DNA of 34,949 nucleotides from Bradyrhizobium genosp. SA-3 (GTDB taxonomy: Bacteria > Pseudomonadota > Alphaproteobacteria > Rhizobiales > Xanthobacteraceae): NCBI RefSeq assembly GCF_004212635.1, contig NZ_PSRT01000087.1, forward strand, positions 1 through 34,949. The letters are read 5' to 3'. Positions 24,445 through 32,795 of this stretch are shown in pieces. The notes below the pieces were generated by a model that saw nothing but the letters and a program-made list of their open reading frames with translations, was not told the origin of the DNA and did not search any database. Within the stretch, counting starts at the first letter, position 1; each line of letters opens with the position of its first letter. The position numbers and the translations under genes are program-made.

Positions 24445-24732
24445 ATGGCCGCCATCGATCCCCTCACCGCGGGCGCCGTGTTCGTCGCAACGGCGGCCAC
24501 CGACGCGGTCTATGTGATGTTCACCTCGGCCGTGGTCGCGCGCAAGCGCGTACCGGCCGCGACGTGGAGCGCGATCTGGTACCTGCTCTCCTCCTACGCC
24601 GTGATCAGCTACACCGAGAACGCCTTCTATGTCGCCTTCGCCGCGATCGGCTCCTGGGCCGGCGCCTACGTCTCGCTGACCTTCCTGCATCGCCCACCCG
24701 GCGGCCCGCCGGTGGGGGCGGCGCCGGAATGA
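24445..24732 (+). CDS. Small membrane protein of unknown function
   Basis: This 95-residue protein has three hydrophobic segments (about 7-27, 41-57 and 60-80) and a Pro/Gly-rich tail. I do not recognise a family. It is supported by a GAGAAAGGA ribosome-binding site 7-8 bases before the ATG, by continuous high-GC third positions, and by its position divergent from the CoA-transferase, 57 bases away. A larger in-frame upstream extension (from 23956) is antisense to the CoA-transferase and is rejected. It probably sits in the inner membrane. Confidence 0.75.
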   Translation: MAAIDPLTAGAVFVATAATDAVYVMFTSAVVARKRVPAATWSAIWYLLSSYAVISYTENAFYVAFAAIGSWAGAYVSLTFLHRPPGGPPVGAAPE

Positions 24733-24742
24733 GAACGGAATT

Positions 24743-24833
24743 CGTAGGGTGGGCAAAGCGAAGCGTGCCCACCGCCTTCGTGCGCGTTGGGGGATGGTGG
24801 GCACGGCGCTTGCGCGCCTTTGCCCACCCTACG
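24743..24833. repeat. Palindromic intergenic repeat, type A, copy 2
   Basis: It starts CGTAGGGTGGGCAAAGCG and ends CTTTGCCCACCCTACG, with internal GTGCCCACC and GGTGGGCAC arms. It is the same element as 3741-3834, in inverted orientation, and lies 10 bases after the stop of the small membrane protein gene. Confidence 0.88.
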
Positions 24834-24845
24834 GCTGTCTCGCCT

Positions 24846-24932
24846 CGTCATTGCGAGCGCAGCGAAGCAATCCAGAATCTTGCCGCGGAGACGGTCTGGA
24901 TTGCTTCGTCGCAAGAGCTCCTCGCAATGACG
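24846..24932. repeat. Palindromic intergenic repeat, type B, copy 1
   Basis: It starts CGTCATTGCGAGCGCAGCGA and ends CTCGCAATGACG, with inner arms AGCAATCCAG and CTGGATTGCT, so the whole unit folds as a long hairpin. The first 30 bases are identical to those of copy 2 at 25926. This element is widespread in alphaproteobacterial intergenic regions, as I recall. Confidence 0.9.
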
Positions 24933-25000
24933 ATGTGGAGGCTTCTGCGTATCTCCCGAAACAGTTACACTTCCTGCGCTCAACAAAAAGGAGCCAAACA

Positions 25001-25771
25001 ATGGATCTCGGTCTCAAAAGCAAGAACGCCGTCGTGCTCGGCGGCACGCGCGGCATCGGGCGGGCGATTGCGGCGACACTCGCCGGTGAAGGCGCCAATG
25101 TCGCGGTATGCGCGCGCAACGCTGATCAGGTTGCGGCCACCGTCACTGAACTGAAGGCAAGCGGCATCCGCGCCACCGGCAGTCCGGTCGACATCACCGA
25201 CGGCGCGGCACTGAAAGCCTGGATCGAGAATGTCGCGAAAGAACTCGGCGGTATCGATTTGCTGTTCTCCAATGCCGGCGCGATGGCGCAGGGCCAGGAT
25301 GCCGCGTCCTGGGAGCAGAATTTTCGGCTCGACGTGCTCGGCGCCGTGCATGCGTTCGATGCCGCCCGGCCATTCCTCGAAGCCAGCGGCGAGAGAAGCG
25401 GCGATGCGGCCTTCGTCATCATCTCCTCGATCTCGGCCGCACAGGCTGACCTCGCCAGTTCCTACGGCCCGATCAAGGCGGCGCTGATCCACATGGCCAA
25501 GGGACTGGCGCGGCAATATGCGAAGAAGAAGATCCGCGTCAACGTGGTGTCGCCCGGCACCGTCTATTTCAAGGGCGGCGTCTGGAACATGATCGAGCAG
25601 AACATGCCCGAGCGCTACAAGGATGCGATGAGCCGCAATCCGACCGGCCGCATGGCCACGCCGCAGCAGATCGCGAGCGCGGCGGTGTTCTTGGCGAGCC
25701 CGGTGTCATCGTTCACGACCGGGTCCAATCTCGTCGTGGACGGCGCGATTTCGAACCGGGTGAATTTTTGA
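25001..25771 (+). CDS. Short-chain dehydrogenase/reductase (SDR)
   Basis: This 256-residue classical SDR has a cofactor motif GGTRGIG (14-20), NAG at 91-93, an active-site serine within ISSISAA (141-147), Tyr155 and Lys159 (YGPIK), and the SPGTVYFKGG segment after the catalytic site. The basic residue Arg40 (CARN) at the end of the second strand suggests NADP(H). It would reduce or oxidise a carbonyl or alcohol; the C-terminal GSNLVVDGA is typical of FabG-like enzymes. The start at 25001 has a strong AAGGAG site; a longer in-frame extension (from 24749) runs through two repeats and is rejected. The gene stands alone between repeat elements on both sides. Confidence 0.93.
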   Translation: MDLGLKSKNAVVLGGTRGIGRAIAATLAGEGANVAVCARNADQVAATVTELKASGIRATGSPVDITDGAALKAWIENVAKELGGIDLLFSNAGAMAQGQDAASWEQNFRLDVLGAVHAFDAARPFLEASGERSGDAAFVIISSISAAQADLASSYGPIKAALIHMAKGLARQYAKKKIRVNVVSPGTVYFKGGVWNMIEQNMPERYKDAMSRNPTGRMATPQQIASAAVFLASPVSSFTTGSNLVVDGAISNRVNF

Positions 25772-25782
25772 GGAGGGCACGC

Positions 25783-25891
25783 TGTCATCGCCCGGCTTGA
25801 CCGGGCGATCCGCCCAGTATTCCAGAGACGATTGTGATTGAACCGAGAGGCCGCGGCGTACTGGATACCCCGCCTTCGCGCGGTATGACGA
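25783..25891. repeat. Palindromic intergenic repeat, type C
   Basis: It begins TGTCATCGCCCGGCTTGACC and ends with GGTATGACGA. An internal hairpin GCCCGG/CCGGGC lies at the 5' end, and AGTATTCCAG pairs loosely with CTGGATAC. It is 11 bases after the SDR stop. I recognise the layout as a common Bradyrhizobium/Rhodopseudomonas repeat. Confidence 0.8.
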
Positions 25892-25925
25892 CTGAGAGTG
25901 TGGCGCGAGATCGCCTCGAGAATCT

Positions 25926-26004
25926 CGTCATTGCGAGCGCAGCGAAGCAATCCAGGCTATTCCGCGGAGGGATTCTGGATTGCTTCGCTGCGCTCGCAAT
26001 GACG
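25926..26004. repeat. Palindromic intergenic repeat, type B, copy 2
   Basis: It starts CGTCATTGCGAGCGCAGCGA and ends GCTCGCAATGACG. It is the second copy of the element at 24846-24932, in the same orientation, with the first 30 bases identical. It lies between the SDR gene and the end of dnaE2, 26 bases after the dnaE2 stop. Confidence 0.9.
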
Positions 26005-26030
26005 GTGTGGCGGTAGCACGCGCTACCACC

Positions 26031-29000
26031 TCAATGAAAATCCCGCGACGGGGGCAGAATGCGGACGTTGCGGGGATGGCGGATTTTTTGCGCGGGGGTA
26101 TCGGCGTGAGCGCGGGGGTCGTCGTTGAGGGGCTCGATCAGATCGGCGCTTGATGGCACCGGATGCTTGCGGCTTAAGGCATCGTTGGCGAGACCGATCA
26201 GATCGTGCGAGCGGTCGATCATGCGCTGGGCGATGAGATGCGTCACCTTTTCGGGGCTGCTCTGGATATAGCCTTCGACCAGGATGAGGCGCGCGCCCAT
26301 CACCTCCTTGCGGTATTGCTCCATGATCTTGGGCCACACCACGACATTGGCGATGCCGGTTTCGTCCTCCAGCGTCATGAACACGACGCCGCTGGCGCTA
26401 CCCGGCCGCTGCCGCACCAGCACCACGCCGGCGCAGCGAACGCGGCGCCGCTCGTTCTCATGGCTGACATCCTTGCAGGCGATGACGCGCTCGCGCGAGA
26501 ACATCTCGCGGAGGAACTCCATCGGATGTCCCTTCAGCGACAACCGGATGGTCTGATAATCGGCGACCACCTGCTCGGCGCGCGGCATCACCGGCAATGG
26601 CTTTGCGTGCTCGTCCGGCTGCTCGCGCGCGGTGGCCGCCTCGAACAGTGGCAGCGGCACGTCGTCGGGCAGCCGCCGCACCTGCCATAGCGCCTCGCGG
26701 CGGTCGAGCCCGAGCGAGCGGAACGCGTCGGCATCCGCCAGCAGGATCAGCGCGCGTTTGGGCAGGCCGGTATCGCGAGCGAAATCTTCGAGCGAGGTGA
26801 AGGGACGGCGGTTGCGGGCGGCGACGATGCGGTCGGCCCAGTCCTGGGTTTTCTCCGTATTGTTCTGAGCTGCCTCCCCATCGTCATTCCGGGGCGCGCC
26901 ACTTGGCGCGAGCCCGGAATCCATTCCTCCTCCAGGCGTATGCGGCGCGATGGATTCCGGGTTCGCGCTTCCGCCTTCGCTCTCCGAGCTTCGGCGGACA
27001 AGCCGCGCCCCCCGGAATGACAGCTGGGAGCGTTTCAAGCGCTCCTCATCCTCGTCCAGCCAGTGAAAGCCGTCGATCTGGCGGAAACCGAGGCGCACGG
27101 CGCAATATTTGTCTCTCCCCTGCTCCAGCGTGTTCTGCGCAAAGCTGTAGGACACGTCGATGTCGCGCACCTCGACGCCGTTCTTGCGGGCATCGCCGAC
27201 GATCTGCGCCGGGGCATAGAAGCCCATCGGCTGCGAGTTCAAGAGGGCGCAGCAGAAGGCGTCGGGGTGGTAATGCTTCAGCCATGACGAGATATAGACG
27301 AGCTGCGCGAAGCTGGCCGCATGGCTCTCGGGGAAACCGTAGGAGCCAAAGCCCTTGATCTGGTCAAAGCAGCTTCGGGCGAAGTCGGGATCGTAGCCGC
27401 GCGCGACCATGTTGCCGATCAGCTTGTCCTCGTATTTGCCGATGGTGCCGACATTGCGGAAGGTCGCCATCGAGCGGCGCAGGCCATTGGCTTCCTCGGA
27501 GGTGAATTTGGCCGCCTCGATCGCGATCCGCATCGCCTGCTCCTGGAATAGCGGAACGCCCTTGGTCTTATGCAGAACCTTGTAGAGCTCGTCCGCAGGA
27601 CCATGCTCGGGCGACGGCGAGGGATAACGCACCTCCTCCTGACCGTTCCGCCGCCGTAAGTAGGGATGCACCATATCGCCCTGGATCGGCCCCGGACGTA
27701 CGATCGCGACTTCGATGACGAGATCGTAGAACGTCCGCGGCTTCAGGCGCGGCAGCATGTTCATCTGTGCGCGGCTTTCGACCTGGAACACGCCGAGCGA
27801 TTCCCCGCGGCACAACATGTCGTAGACATTTTCATCGTCCTGCGGAACGCTCGCCAGCACCCAGCGCTCGCCCTTGTGCTCCGCGATCAAATCGAAACAC
27901 TTGCGGATGCAGGTCAGCATGCCCAGCGCCAGCACGTCGACCTTCATCATGCTGAGCGCGTCGACGTCATCCTTGTCCCATTCGATGAAAGTACGGTCGT
28001 CCATCGCGGCATTGCCGATCGGCACATAAGTGTCGAGCCGGTCCTGCGTCAGCACATAGCCGCCGACATGCTGGGAGAGGTGGCGCGGGAATTCGATCAG
28101 CTCGGTTGCGAGCTCGACCGCGAGGTTGATCATGGGATTGTTGGGATCGAGCCCGGCCTGCCTGACCTGCATGTCGTTCAGACCCTTGCCCCAGCTTCCC
28201 CAGACGGTGTCGGCGAGCGCGGCGGTGACATCCTCGGTCAGGCCCAGCGCCTTGCCGACGTCGCGGATGGCGCTGCGCGGGCGGTAATGGATGACGGTAG
28301 CGATGATCGCGGCGCGGTGGCGGCCATAGCGGCGATAGACATATTGCATCACTTCCTCGCGCCGCGAATGCTCGAAATCGACGTCGATATCGGGCGGCTC
28401 CAGCCGCTCCTTGGAGATGAAGCGCTCGAACAACAGATCGACCTTGGTCGGATCGACCGAGGTGATGCCGAGCACGTAACACACGGCCGAGTTCGCCGCC
28501 GATCCCCGCCCCTGGCACAGGATATTCTGGCTGCGCGCGTAGCGCACGATGTCGTGCACGGTGAGGAAGTAATGCGCGTATTTCAGCTCGGCGATCAGCG
28601 CGAGCTCTTTCTTCAGCGTAGCGTACAGTTTCTCGTCGATTTTGGTGATGCCGCCGAAATATTTGTCGACGCCGGCCCAGGTCAGGTCCTCCAGATGCCC
28701 TTGCGCGGTCTTGCCCGGCGGCACCGGCTCGTCGGGATATTGGTATTTAAGCTGATCGAGCGAGAAGTCGATTGCGTCTGCAAAGCGCATGGTCTCCGCG
28801 ATCGCCTCGGGGAAATCGCGGAACAGCCGCGACATCTCCCTGGGCGCCTTCAAGAACCGCTCGGCATTGGCTTCTAGCTTCCGTCCGACCGCCTCGATCG
28901 TGGTCTTTTCCCGGATGCAGGTCAGCACGTCCTGAAGAGGACGGCGCGCCGGATGATGATAGAGCACCTCATTGGTCGCGAGCAGCGGCACTCTTGCCTT

Positions 29001-29555
29001 TGCCGCGAGATCATCGAGCCGCGCCAGCCGGCGCCGGTCGTCGCCGCGATAGATCAGGCTCGCCGCCAGCCAGACGCCCTCGGCGCGGCTGTCCTTGAGT
29101 TTTGCAAGAACATCCAGCGCCTGCGCGGATTCGAAACGATGCGGCAGCGTCAGGACCAGGAGCTGGCCTTCCGAAAACGCGAGGAGATCGGCGAAGGTGA
29201 GGCGGCATTCCCCCTTCTCGATCCGCGTGATGTCGTCGCCGCGCTTGCCCTTGGTGAGAAGCTGGCACAGCCGGCCATAGGCCGCGCGGTCGCGCGGATA
29301 GACGAGGATGTCCGGCGTACCGTCGATGAAGACGATGCGTGCGCCGATCAGGAGCTTCGGCTTGTGCAGCACCTCGGCATTGTCGAGCTCCTTGTAGGCG
29401 CGCACCACGCCGGCGAGCGTGTTATGATCGGCGATGCCGATCGCGGAGATGCCGAGGATGCTGGCCTGATGCACATAGGCGCGCGGATCCGAGCCGCCGC
29501 GCAGGAAGGAAAAATTGGTGGTGATGCCAATCTCGGCATAGGCAGGCGTGTTCAT
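26031..29555 (-). CDS. dnaE2: Error-prone DNA polymerase DnaE2 (ImuC), carrying an in-frame repeat insertion
   Basis: This 1174-residue C-family polymerase is the catalytic member of the ImuA-ImuB-DnaE2 mutasome, used for error-prone translesion synthesis after DNA damage. The N-terminal PHP domain shows GITTNFSFLRGGSDP (10-24) and DHNTLAGVVRAY (43-54). The palm contains CQGRGSAANSAVCYVLGIT (347-365) and the metal-binding aspartates PPDIDVDFEH (387-396: Asp389, 391, 393). C-terminal helix-hairpin-helix (RRPFTSLEDFARDTGLPKRAL) and OB-fold regions are present. Residues about 845-891 are encoded by a palindromic repeat (26882-27022) lying in a linker; removing it gives about 1127 residues, closer to the family norm. 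The start overlaps the imuB stop as ATGA. Expression should be LexA-controlled through the imuA promoter. Confidence 0.97.
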   Translation of the reverse strand: MNTPAYAEIGITTNFSFLRGGSDPRAYVHQASILGISAIGIADHNTLAGVVRAYKELDNAEVLHKPKLLIGARIVFIDGTPDILVYPRDRAAYGRLCQLLTKGKRGDDITRIEKGECRLTFADLLAFSEGQLLVLTLPHRFESAQALDVLAKLKDSRAEGVWLAASLIYRGDDRRRLARLDDLAAKARVPLLATNEVLYHHPARRPLQDVLTCIREKTTIEAVGRKLEANAERFLKAPREMSRLFRDFPEAIAETMRFADAIDFSLDQLKYQYPDEPVPPGKTAQGHLEDLTWAGVDKYFGGITKIDEKLYATLKKELALIAELKYAHYFLTVHDIVRYARSQNILCQGRGSAANSAVCYVLGITSVDPTKVDLLFERFISKERLEPPDIDVDFEHSRREEVMQYVYRRYGRHRAAIIATVIHYRPRSAIRDVGKALGLTEDVTAALADTVWGSWGKGLNDMQVRQAGLDPNNPMINLAVELATELIEFPRHLSQHVGGYVLTQDRLDTYVPIGNAAMDDRTFIEWDKDDVDALSMMKVDVLALGMLTCIRKCFDLIAEHKGERWVLASVPQDDENVYDMLCRGESLGVFQVESRAQMNMLPRLKPRTFYDLVIEVAIVRPGPIQGDMVHPYLRRRNGQEEVRYPSPSPEHGPADELYKVLHKTKGVPLFQEQAMRIAIEAAKFTSEEANGLRRSMATFRNVGTIGKYEDKLIGNMVARGYDPDFARSCFDQIKGFGSYGFPESHAASFAQLVYISSWLKHYHPDAFCCALLNSQPMGFYAPAQIVGDARKNGVEVRDIDVSYSFAQNTLEQGRDKYCAVRLGFRQIDGFHWLDEDEERLKRSQLSFRGARLVRRSSESEGGSANPESIAPHTPGGGMDSGLAPSGAPRNDDGEAAQNNTEKTQDWADRIVAARNRRPFTSLEDFARDTGLPKRALILLADADAFRSLGLDRREALWQVRRLPDDVPLPLFEAATAREQPDEHAKPLPVMPRAEQVVADYQTIRLSLKGHPMEFLREMFSRERVIACKDVSHENERRRVRCAGVVLVRQRPGSASGVVFMTLEDETGIANVVVWPKIMEQYRKEVMGARLILVEGYIQSSPEKVTHLIAQRMIDRSHDLIGLANDALSRKHPVPSSADLIEPLNDDPRAHADTPAQKIRHPRNVRILPPSRDFH
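26882..27022. repeat. Palindromic repeat, type D, inserted in frame inside dnaE2
   Basis: The outer arms are CGTCATTCCGGGGCGCG (26882-26898) and CGCGCCCCCCGGAATGACAG (about 27003-27022); the inner arms are GCCCGGAATCCAT (26912-26924) and ATGGATTCCGGG (26950-26961). This is a typical intergenic palindromic element of the Bradyrhizobium group, here about 141 bases (47 codons) long and free of stops in the dnaE2 frame. Confidence 0.88.
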
Positions 29556-31144
29556 GCGAAGAGACCGTGCACATACCAGCTGGGAGGAACGGGCTTGCCG
29601 TCGTCATCGAAGCACTCCCCCTCATAAAGACCGTCGCGAAAGATCCAGAAGCGCAGGCCTTCGGCATCCTCGATACGGAAATAATCCCGCGTGAGCTGCT
29701 TGCCGTCCTGCCGCCACCATTCCATGGCGATGCGCTCGGGTCCCTCCACCCGCACCACCGCATGTAGCGCGCGGCGCCAGGTGAACTGATGTGGCGGACC
29801 GTCTGGCACGGTCGCGAACGGCACCTTGATCGGCTCCGGCTTGTCGAACAGCCGCAAGGGGCGCAGCGGCGGCTCGCTCTCAGCACGCGCCGGCCATTCG
29901 GCCTGCATGGCGGCGGCGAGATGATGCTGCGCCGGCGCGGCCAGCACCGCGCATTCAGGGATATGGGTGTCCTGCGGCAGGTGCACGACGACGCGCTTGC
30001 CGCCGATGCGCGCGGCAATGCGGTCGATCAGTGCGGCGAGCTCGTCATTGTCGTGGACATGAGCGTCGAGATCGCGCTGCTCCTGCACCACGATCTCGGT
30101 GCGACTCGCCGACAGCCGCACCATGTCGAAGCCGAAGCCGGGATCGAGCGGATCGGCGAGTGCATCGAGACGCTCGCGAAACAACCGATCGATGACTGCG
30201 CTTCGCGTCACGGGACGTCCGGTCTCGACCGTGATAGCGCGCACCACGCCGTCGGTGCGGAAAAAGGCGGCTTCCAGGCGCCGCGCGCCCTTGCCTTGCT
30301 TCTCCATGGACGCGATCAACGTGTCGGCGAGCCGCGACAGCGTCATCGCAATCATGGTGTCGGTCGCGATCGGCTCGGCAAAGCGCTTTTCCACGATGTA
30401 GTCGGGCAGCGGCTTGCGCGGGTTGATCGGCGCATCGCCCTGCCCCAGTGCATGCGCCAGCAGCGTGGAGAATCGCGCGCCGAACCGCGCCGTGATCTCG
30501 CTCGGCGTGCGCGCGGCGACATCGCCGATGGTCTTCAGCCCGGCACGGCGCAGGCCGATGGTGATGATCTCGCCTGCGCCGAGCGCGGATATCGGCAACC
30601 GGCTGATCGCCTCCGCCTCCTCGCCATCGGCCACGATGGTGCCCGTGGCCTGCCGCGTCAGCGTGCGCGCGCAGACCGAGGTGCCGGCGATCGCCGCGCT
30701 GACGGCAAACCCCTGCCGGGCCAATGCGCGGACCAACGTCCGCAACAACGCGGCTTCACCGCCGAACAGATGCGCACAGCCGGTGATGTCGAGGAACAGC
30801 CCGTGCGGCGGATCGAGCGCCACCAGTGGCGTGAACCGGTCGCACCAGTCCGCGACATCGCTGAGCGTCTTCGCATCGGCCACGATATCGGCGTCGAACA
30901 CACGCAAGTCCGGGCACATCGCCCGCGCATTCGCCAGCGGCTGACCGATATACAGGCCGAGACGTTCGGCGACCTCGTCCAGCGCATGGATCACCAGCGC
31001 ATTGTTGTCCTTGATGACGACGATGCTTGGATCATTGCTCTTATGCAGTCCGACGTTGCCAAAGAACCGCTGAATCCGGTCGATTGGCAGGCGCGGCAGC
31101 CACAGGCTGAGGACACGTCGACGGCTCACTGAACTGGCACTCAT
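29552..31144 (-). CDS. imuB: ImuB, inactive Y-family polymerase homologue of the SOS mutasome
   Basis: This 530-residue protein has a Y-family fold but begins VLSLWLPRLPIDR where active polymerases have a catalytic DxDxFFA motif, and has LFLDITG in place of the second acidic motif. It is therefore non-catalytic, as in other ImuB proteins, and serves as the scaffold between DnaE2, ImuA and the beta clamp. The segment ISRLPISALGAGEIITIGLRRAGLKTIGDVA is the Y-family thumb. The start at 31144 lies 104 bases inside the end of imuA in another frame, and the stop overlaps the dnaE2 start. An upstream extension to 31336 is antisense-like in composition and not family-like. It is part of the LexA-controlled operon. 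Confidence 0.93.
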   Translation of the reverse strand: MSASSVSRRRVLSLWLPRLPIDRIQRFFGNVGLHKSNDPSIVVIKDNNALVIHALDEVAERLGLYIGQPLANARAMCPDLRVFDADIVADAKTLSDVADWCDRFTPLVALDPPHGLFLDITGCAHLFGGEAALLRTLVRALARQGFAVSAAIAGTSVCARTLTRQATGTIVADGEEAEAISRLPISALGAGEIITIGLRRAGLKTIGDVAARTPSEITARFGARFSTLLAHALGQGDAPINPRKPLPDYIVEKRFAEPIATDTMIAMTLSRLADTLIASMEKQGKGARRLEAAFFRTDGVVRAITVETGRPVTRSAVIDRLFRERLDALADPLDPGFGFDMVRLSASRTEIVVQEQRDLDAHVHDNDELAALIDRIAARIGGKRVVVHLPQDTHIPECAVLAAPAQHHLAAAMQAEWPARAESEPPLRPLRLFDKPEPIKVPFATVPDGPPHQFTWRRALHAVVRVEGPERIAMEWWRQDGKQLTRDYFRIEDAEGLRFWIFRDGLYEGECFDDDGKPVPPSWYVHGLFA

Positions 31145-31829
31145 CACATTTCCATTCCATGATCCACCGGCCACATGGGCCATGACGATTGCGCAAGAGC
31201 TCGGCATCGAAGCGCGGCGCCCCCCAGGCACTCCACACCGGGCCCGGCGGTGAATGCGCCGCGCGCAGCATCCATCGTGTTTCCGCGGTCGAGGGCAACG
31301 GTTGCGCGGCCAGGCGCAGCAAGAGCCCGGTGACACCGGAAGATTGCGCGGCCAGCGTCAGCTTGCGGCTCGCCACGAGATCGAACTGCCTGATCTCGCC
31401 CCAGAGCTCGAGCACCACGGCCCCCAGCGCATCGCAGGCGAGCGCGTCGGCTGAGGTGCGCAGTGCGCTCTCGACATCGGCGGCACGCACCATCACCACG
31501 CGGCGCGGGTCGAGGCCGAGTTCGGCAAGCCCGCTCATCGACAGCGCGCCGGTTTCGAGCTCCGAAAAATCCTGCCGCACCCACAGCAGCGGCTTGCGTG
31601 CCGTCACGCGGCCCGCAAGCCCCATGACGAATCCCGTCGCGACCGTCCCCTGCCGGCCCTCGCAAAACACCTCATGGATCGCCGCGCGTGCAAGCCCGCC
31701 CTTCAGCGCGGTATCCGCCTCGCTGTGGCCGAGCGCGACGCGATCGCGATGATGCACGACCTCCGCCGTCTCGATGCGCTCGATTTGGCTGCGCAAGGTC
31801 GCAAGCGCGCTTCTGCATGCGCCGCTCAT
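31041..31829 (-). CDS. imuA: ImuA, RecA-like accessory protein of the SOS mutasome
   Basis: This 262-residue protein has the degenerate RecA-like fold of ImuA: GLARAAIHEVFCEGRQGTVATGFVMGLAGRVT (a Walker A region without a full GKT), PLLWVRQDFSELETG, DPRRVVMVRAADVESALRTSADAL and SRKLTLAAQSSGVTGLLLRL. The C-terminal RWIMEWKCDECQF is also ImuA-like. It promotes mutagenic synthesis with ImuB and DnaE2 and is thought to modulate RecA. The start ATG at 31829 has a GAAGGAG site; the longer version from 31892 would include the LexA operator flank. It is the first gene of imuA-imuB-dnaE2, transcribed from a promoter containing the LexA box 66 bases upstream. The end overlaps imuB by 104 bases. Confidence 0.93.
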   Translation of the reverse strand: MSGACRSALATLRSQIERIETAEVVHHRDRVALGHSEADTALKGGLARAAIHEVFCEGRQGTVATGFVMGLAGRVTARKPLLWVRQDFSELETGALSMSGLAELGLDPRRVVMVRAADVESALRTSADALACDALGAVVLELWGEIRQFDLVASRKLTLAAQSSGVTGLLLRLAAQPLPSTAETRWMLRAAHSPPGPVWSAWGAPRFDAELLRNRHGPCGRWIMEWKCDECQFSEPSTCPQPVAAAPANRPDSAVLWQRRTA

Positions 31830-31894
31830 GCTCACCGCTCCTTCAGAGATTGATGCCGTGGTCCTCAAAAGAAGAACCAACGGCTGGCTCATTT

Positions 31895-31909
31895 GTTCAT
31901 GATATGTTC
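31895..31909. promoter_or_regulatory. LexA (SOS) box, GTTC-N7-GTTC
   Basis: GTTCATGATATGTTC exactly fits the alphaproteobacterial LexA consensus GTTC-N7-GTTC. It lies in the only AT-rich part of the gap between imuA (start 31829) and the divergent DUF4130 gene (start 31995), next to TAATAT at 31910-31915, which could be a -10 for the plus strand. One operator can therefore repress both directions. Confidence 0.87.
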
Positions 31910-31994
31910 TAATATAAAGCTAACGGCGCCCCGAGAGTCAATCGAATTGGCGCTCAGTCGGATTCATGAGCAGAATCAAGAGGATTCAGGTGCC

Positions 31995-32795
31995 ATGTAC
32001 CTCATCACTCTCGACAGCCAGACCGATTTCGAGAGCTGGCGCAAAACCGCCCGCGCGCTCGCACTGCATCAGATCGCACCGGCCGACGTGACCTGGAGCG
32101 TGCAGGGCCGCGCGAAAGAGGCGGTGCCGGCCGGTCTATGCGAAGCGCCAGGCATTCCGCCGATCGAAACCGACGGCACCTTCAGCGTGCCGGCCAATTT
32201 CATCGAGCTCGCCCGCATCGCGGCCCTGCACCGCGATGGTGAACGCTTTGCGCTGCTCTATCGCCTGCTGTGGCGGTTGCGGACCGACCACGATCTGCTC
32301 GAGACCAGGGCCGATCCGGACGTCGCGCAGGCAACAGCGATGGCCGTCAGCGTGCATCGCGACATGCAGCGGATGCGCGATGTCATTCGCTTCCGCGAGA
32401 TCGGACGCGAGCACAACGCACATTACGCGGCCTGGTTCGTGCCGGAGCATCACATCGTCGAATTCACCGCCCCCTTCTTCGCGCGCCGCTACGCCGACAT
32501 GCCCTGGTCAATCCTCACGCCCGACATTTGCGCCCATTGGGACGGCCACGCGATCTCATTCACCCCGGGCATCAGCCAGACGGAGATGCCCGGCCCAAAC
32601 CGGTTGGAGGAAACCTGGCGCCGCCACTTTCGGCCAGACCACCCGATCACGCCGGAAGCGCCGAAGAAGAGTCACAGGAACCTGTCGAAAGCCTCGATAC
32701 TTGAACCCTTGCTCGCCGATGCCGAACGCTGGACCGGCGGGTGGATCCCCCCCGCGGCCGGAGGCTCCGATGAAACGCAAGCTAGCTGCCGATGA
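31995..32795 (+). CDS. DUF4130 / TIGR03915-type DNA metabolism protein
   Basis: This 266-residue protein is of the DUF4130 family, usually fused to or beside a UdgX-type protein. Conserved segments are FESWRKTARALALHQIAPADVTW, VPANFIELARIAALHRDGERFALLYRLLWRL, DMQRMRDVIRFREIG, AWFVPEHHIVEFTAPFFARRYADMPWSILTPD and CAHWDGHAISF. The end (WRRHF to KKSHRNLSKASILEPLLADAERW) corresponds to the linker seen in fused proteins but is a few residues shorter than I would expect. The chemistry is unknown. It runs 26 bases into the udgX gene in another frame, with a C7 run at 32747-32753 shortly before the overlap. The ATG at 31995 starts the conserved region; the upstream ORF start at 31893 would include the LexA box. 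Confidence 0.9.
   Translation: MYLITLDSQTDFESWRKTARALALHQIAPADVTWSVQGRAKEAVPAGLCEAPGIPPIETDGTFSVPANFIELARIAALHRDGERFALLYRLLWRLRTDHDLLETRADPDVAQATAMAVSVHRDMQRMRDVIRFREIGREHNAHYAAWFVPEHHIVEFTAPFFARRYADMPWSILTPDICAHWDGHAISFTPGISQTEMPGPNRLEETWRRHFRPDHPITPEAPKKSHRNLSKASILEPLLADAERWTGGWIPPAAGGSDETQASCR

Noticed and set aside
24388..24804. N-terminal extension of the CoA-transferase
   Set aside because: The extra 139 residues are basic and low in complexity, antisense to the small membrane protein gene, and a better ATG with GGGAGAG site exists at 24387.
24743..26004. Repeat cluster as a CRISPR array or insertion sequence
   Set aside because: The units are different palindromic elements with no regular spacers, no transposase and no cas genes.
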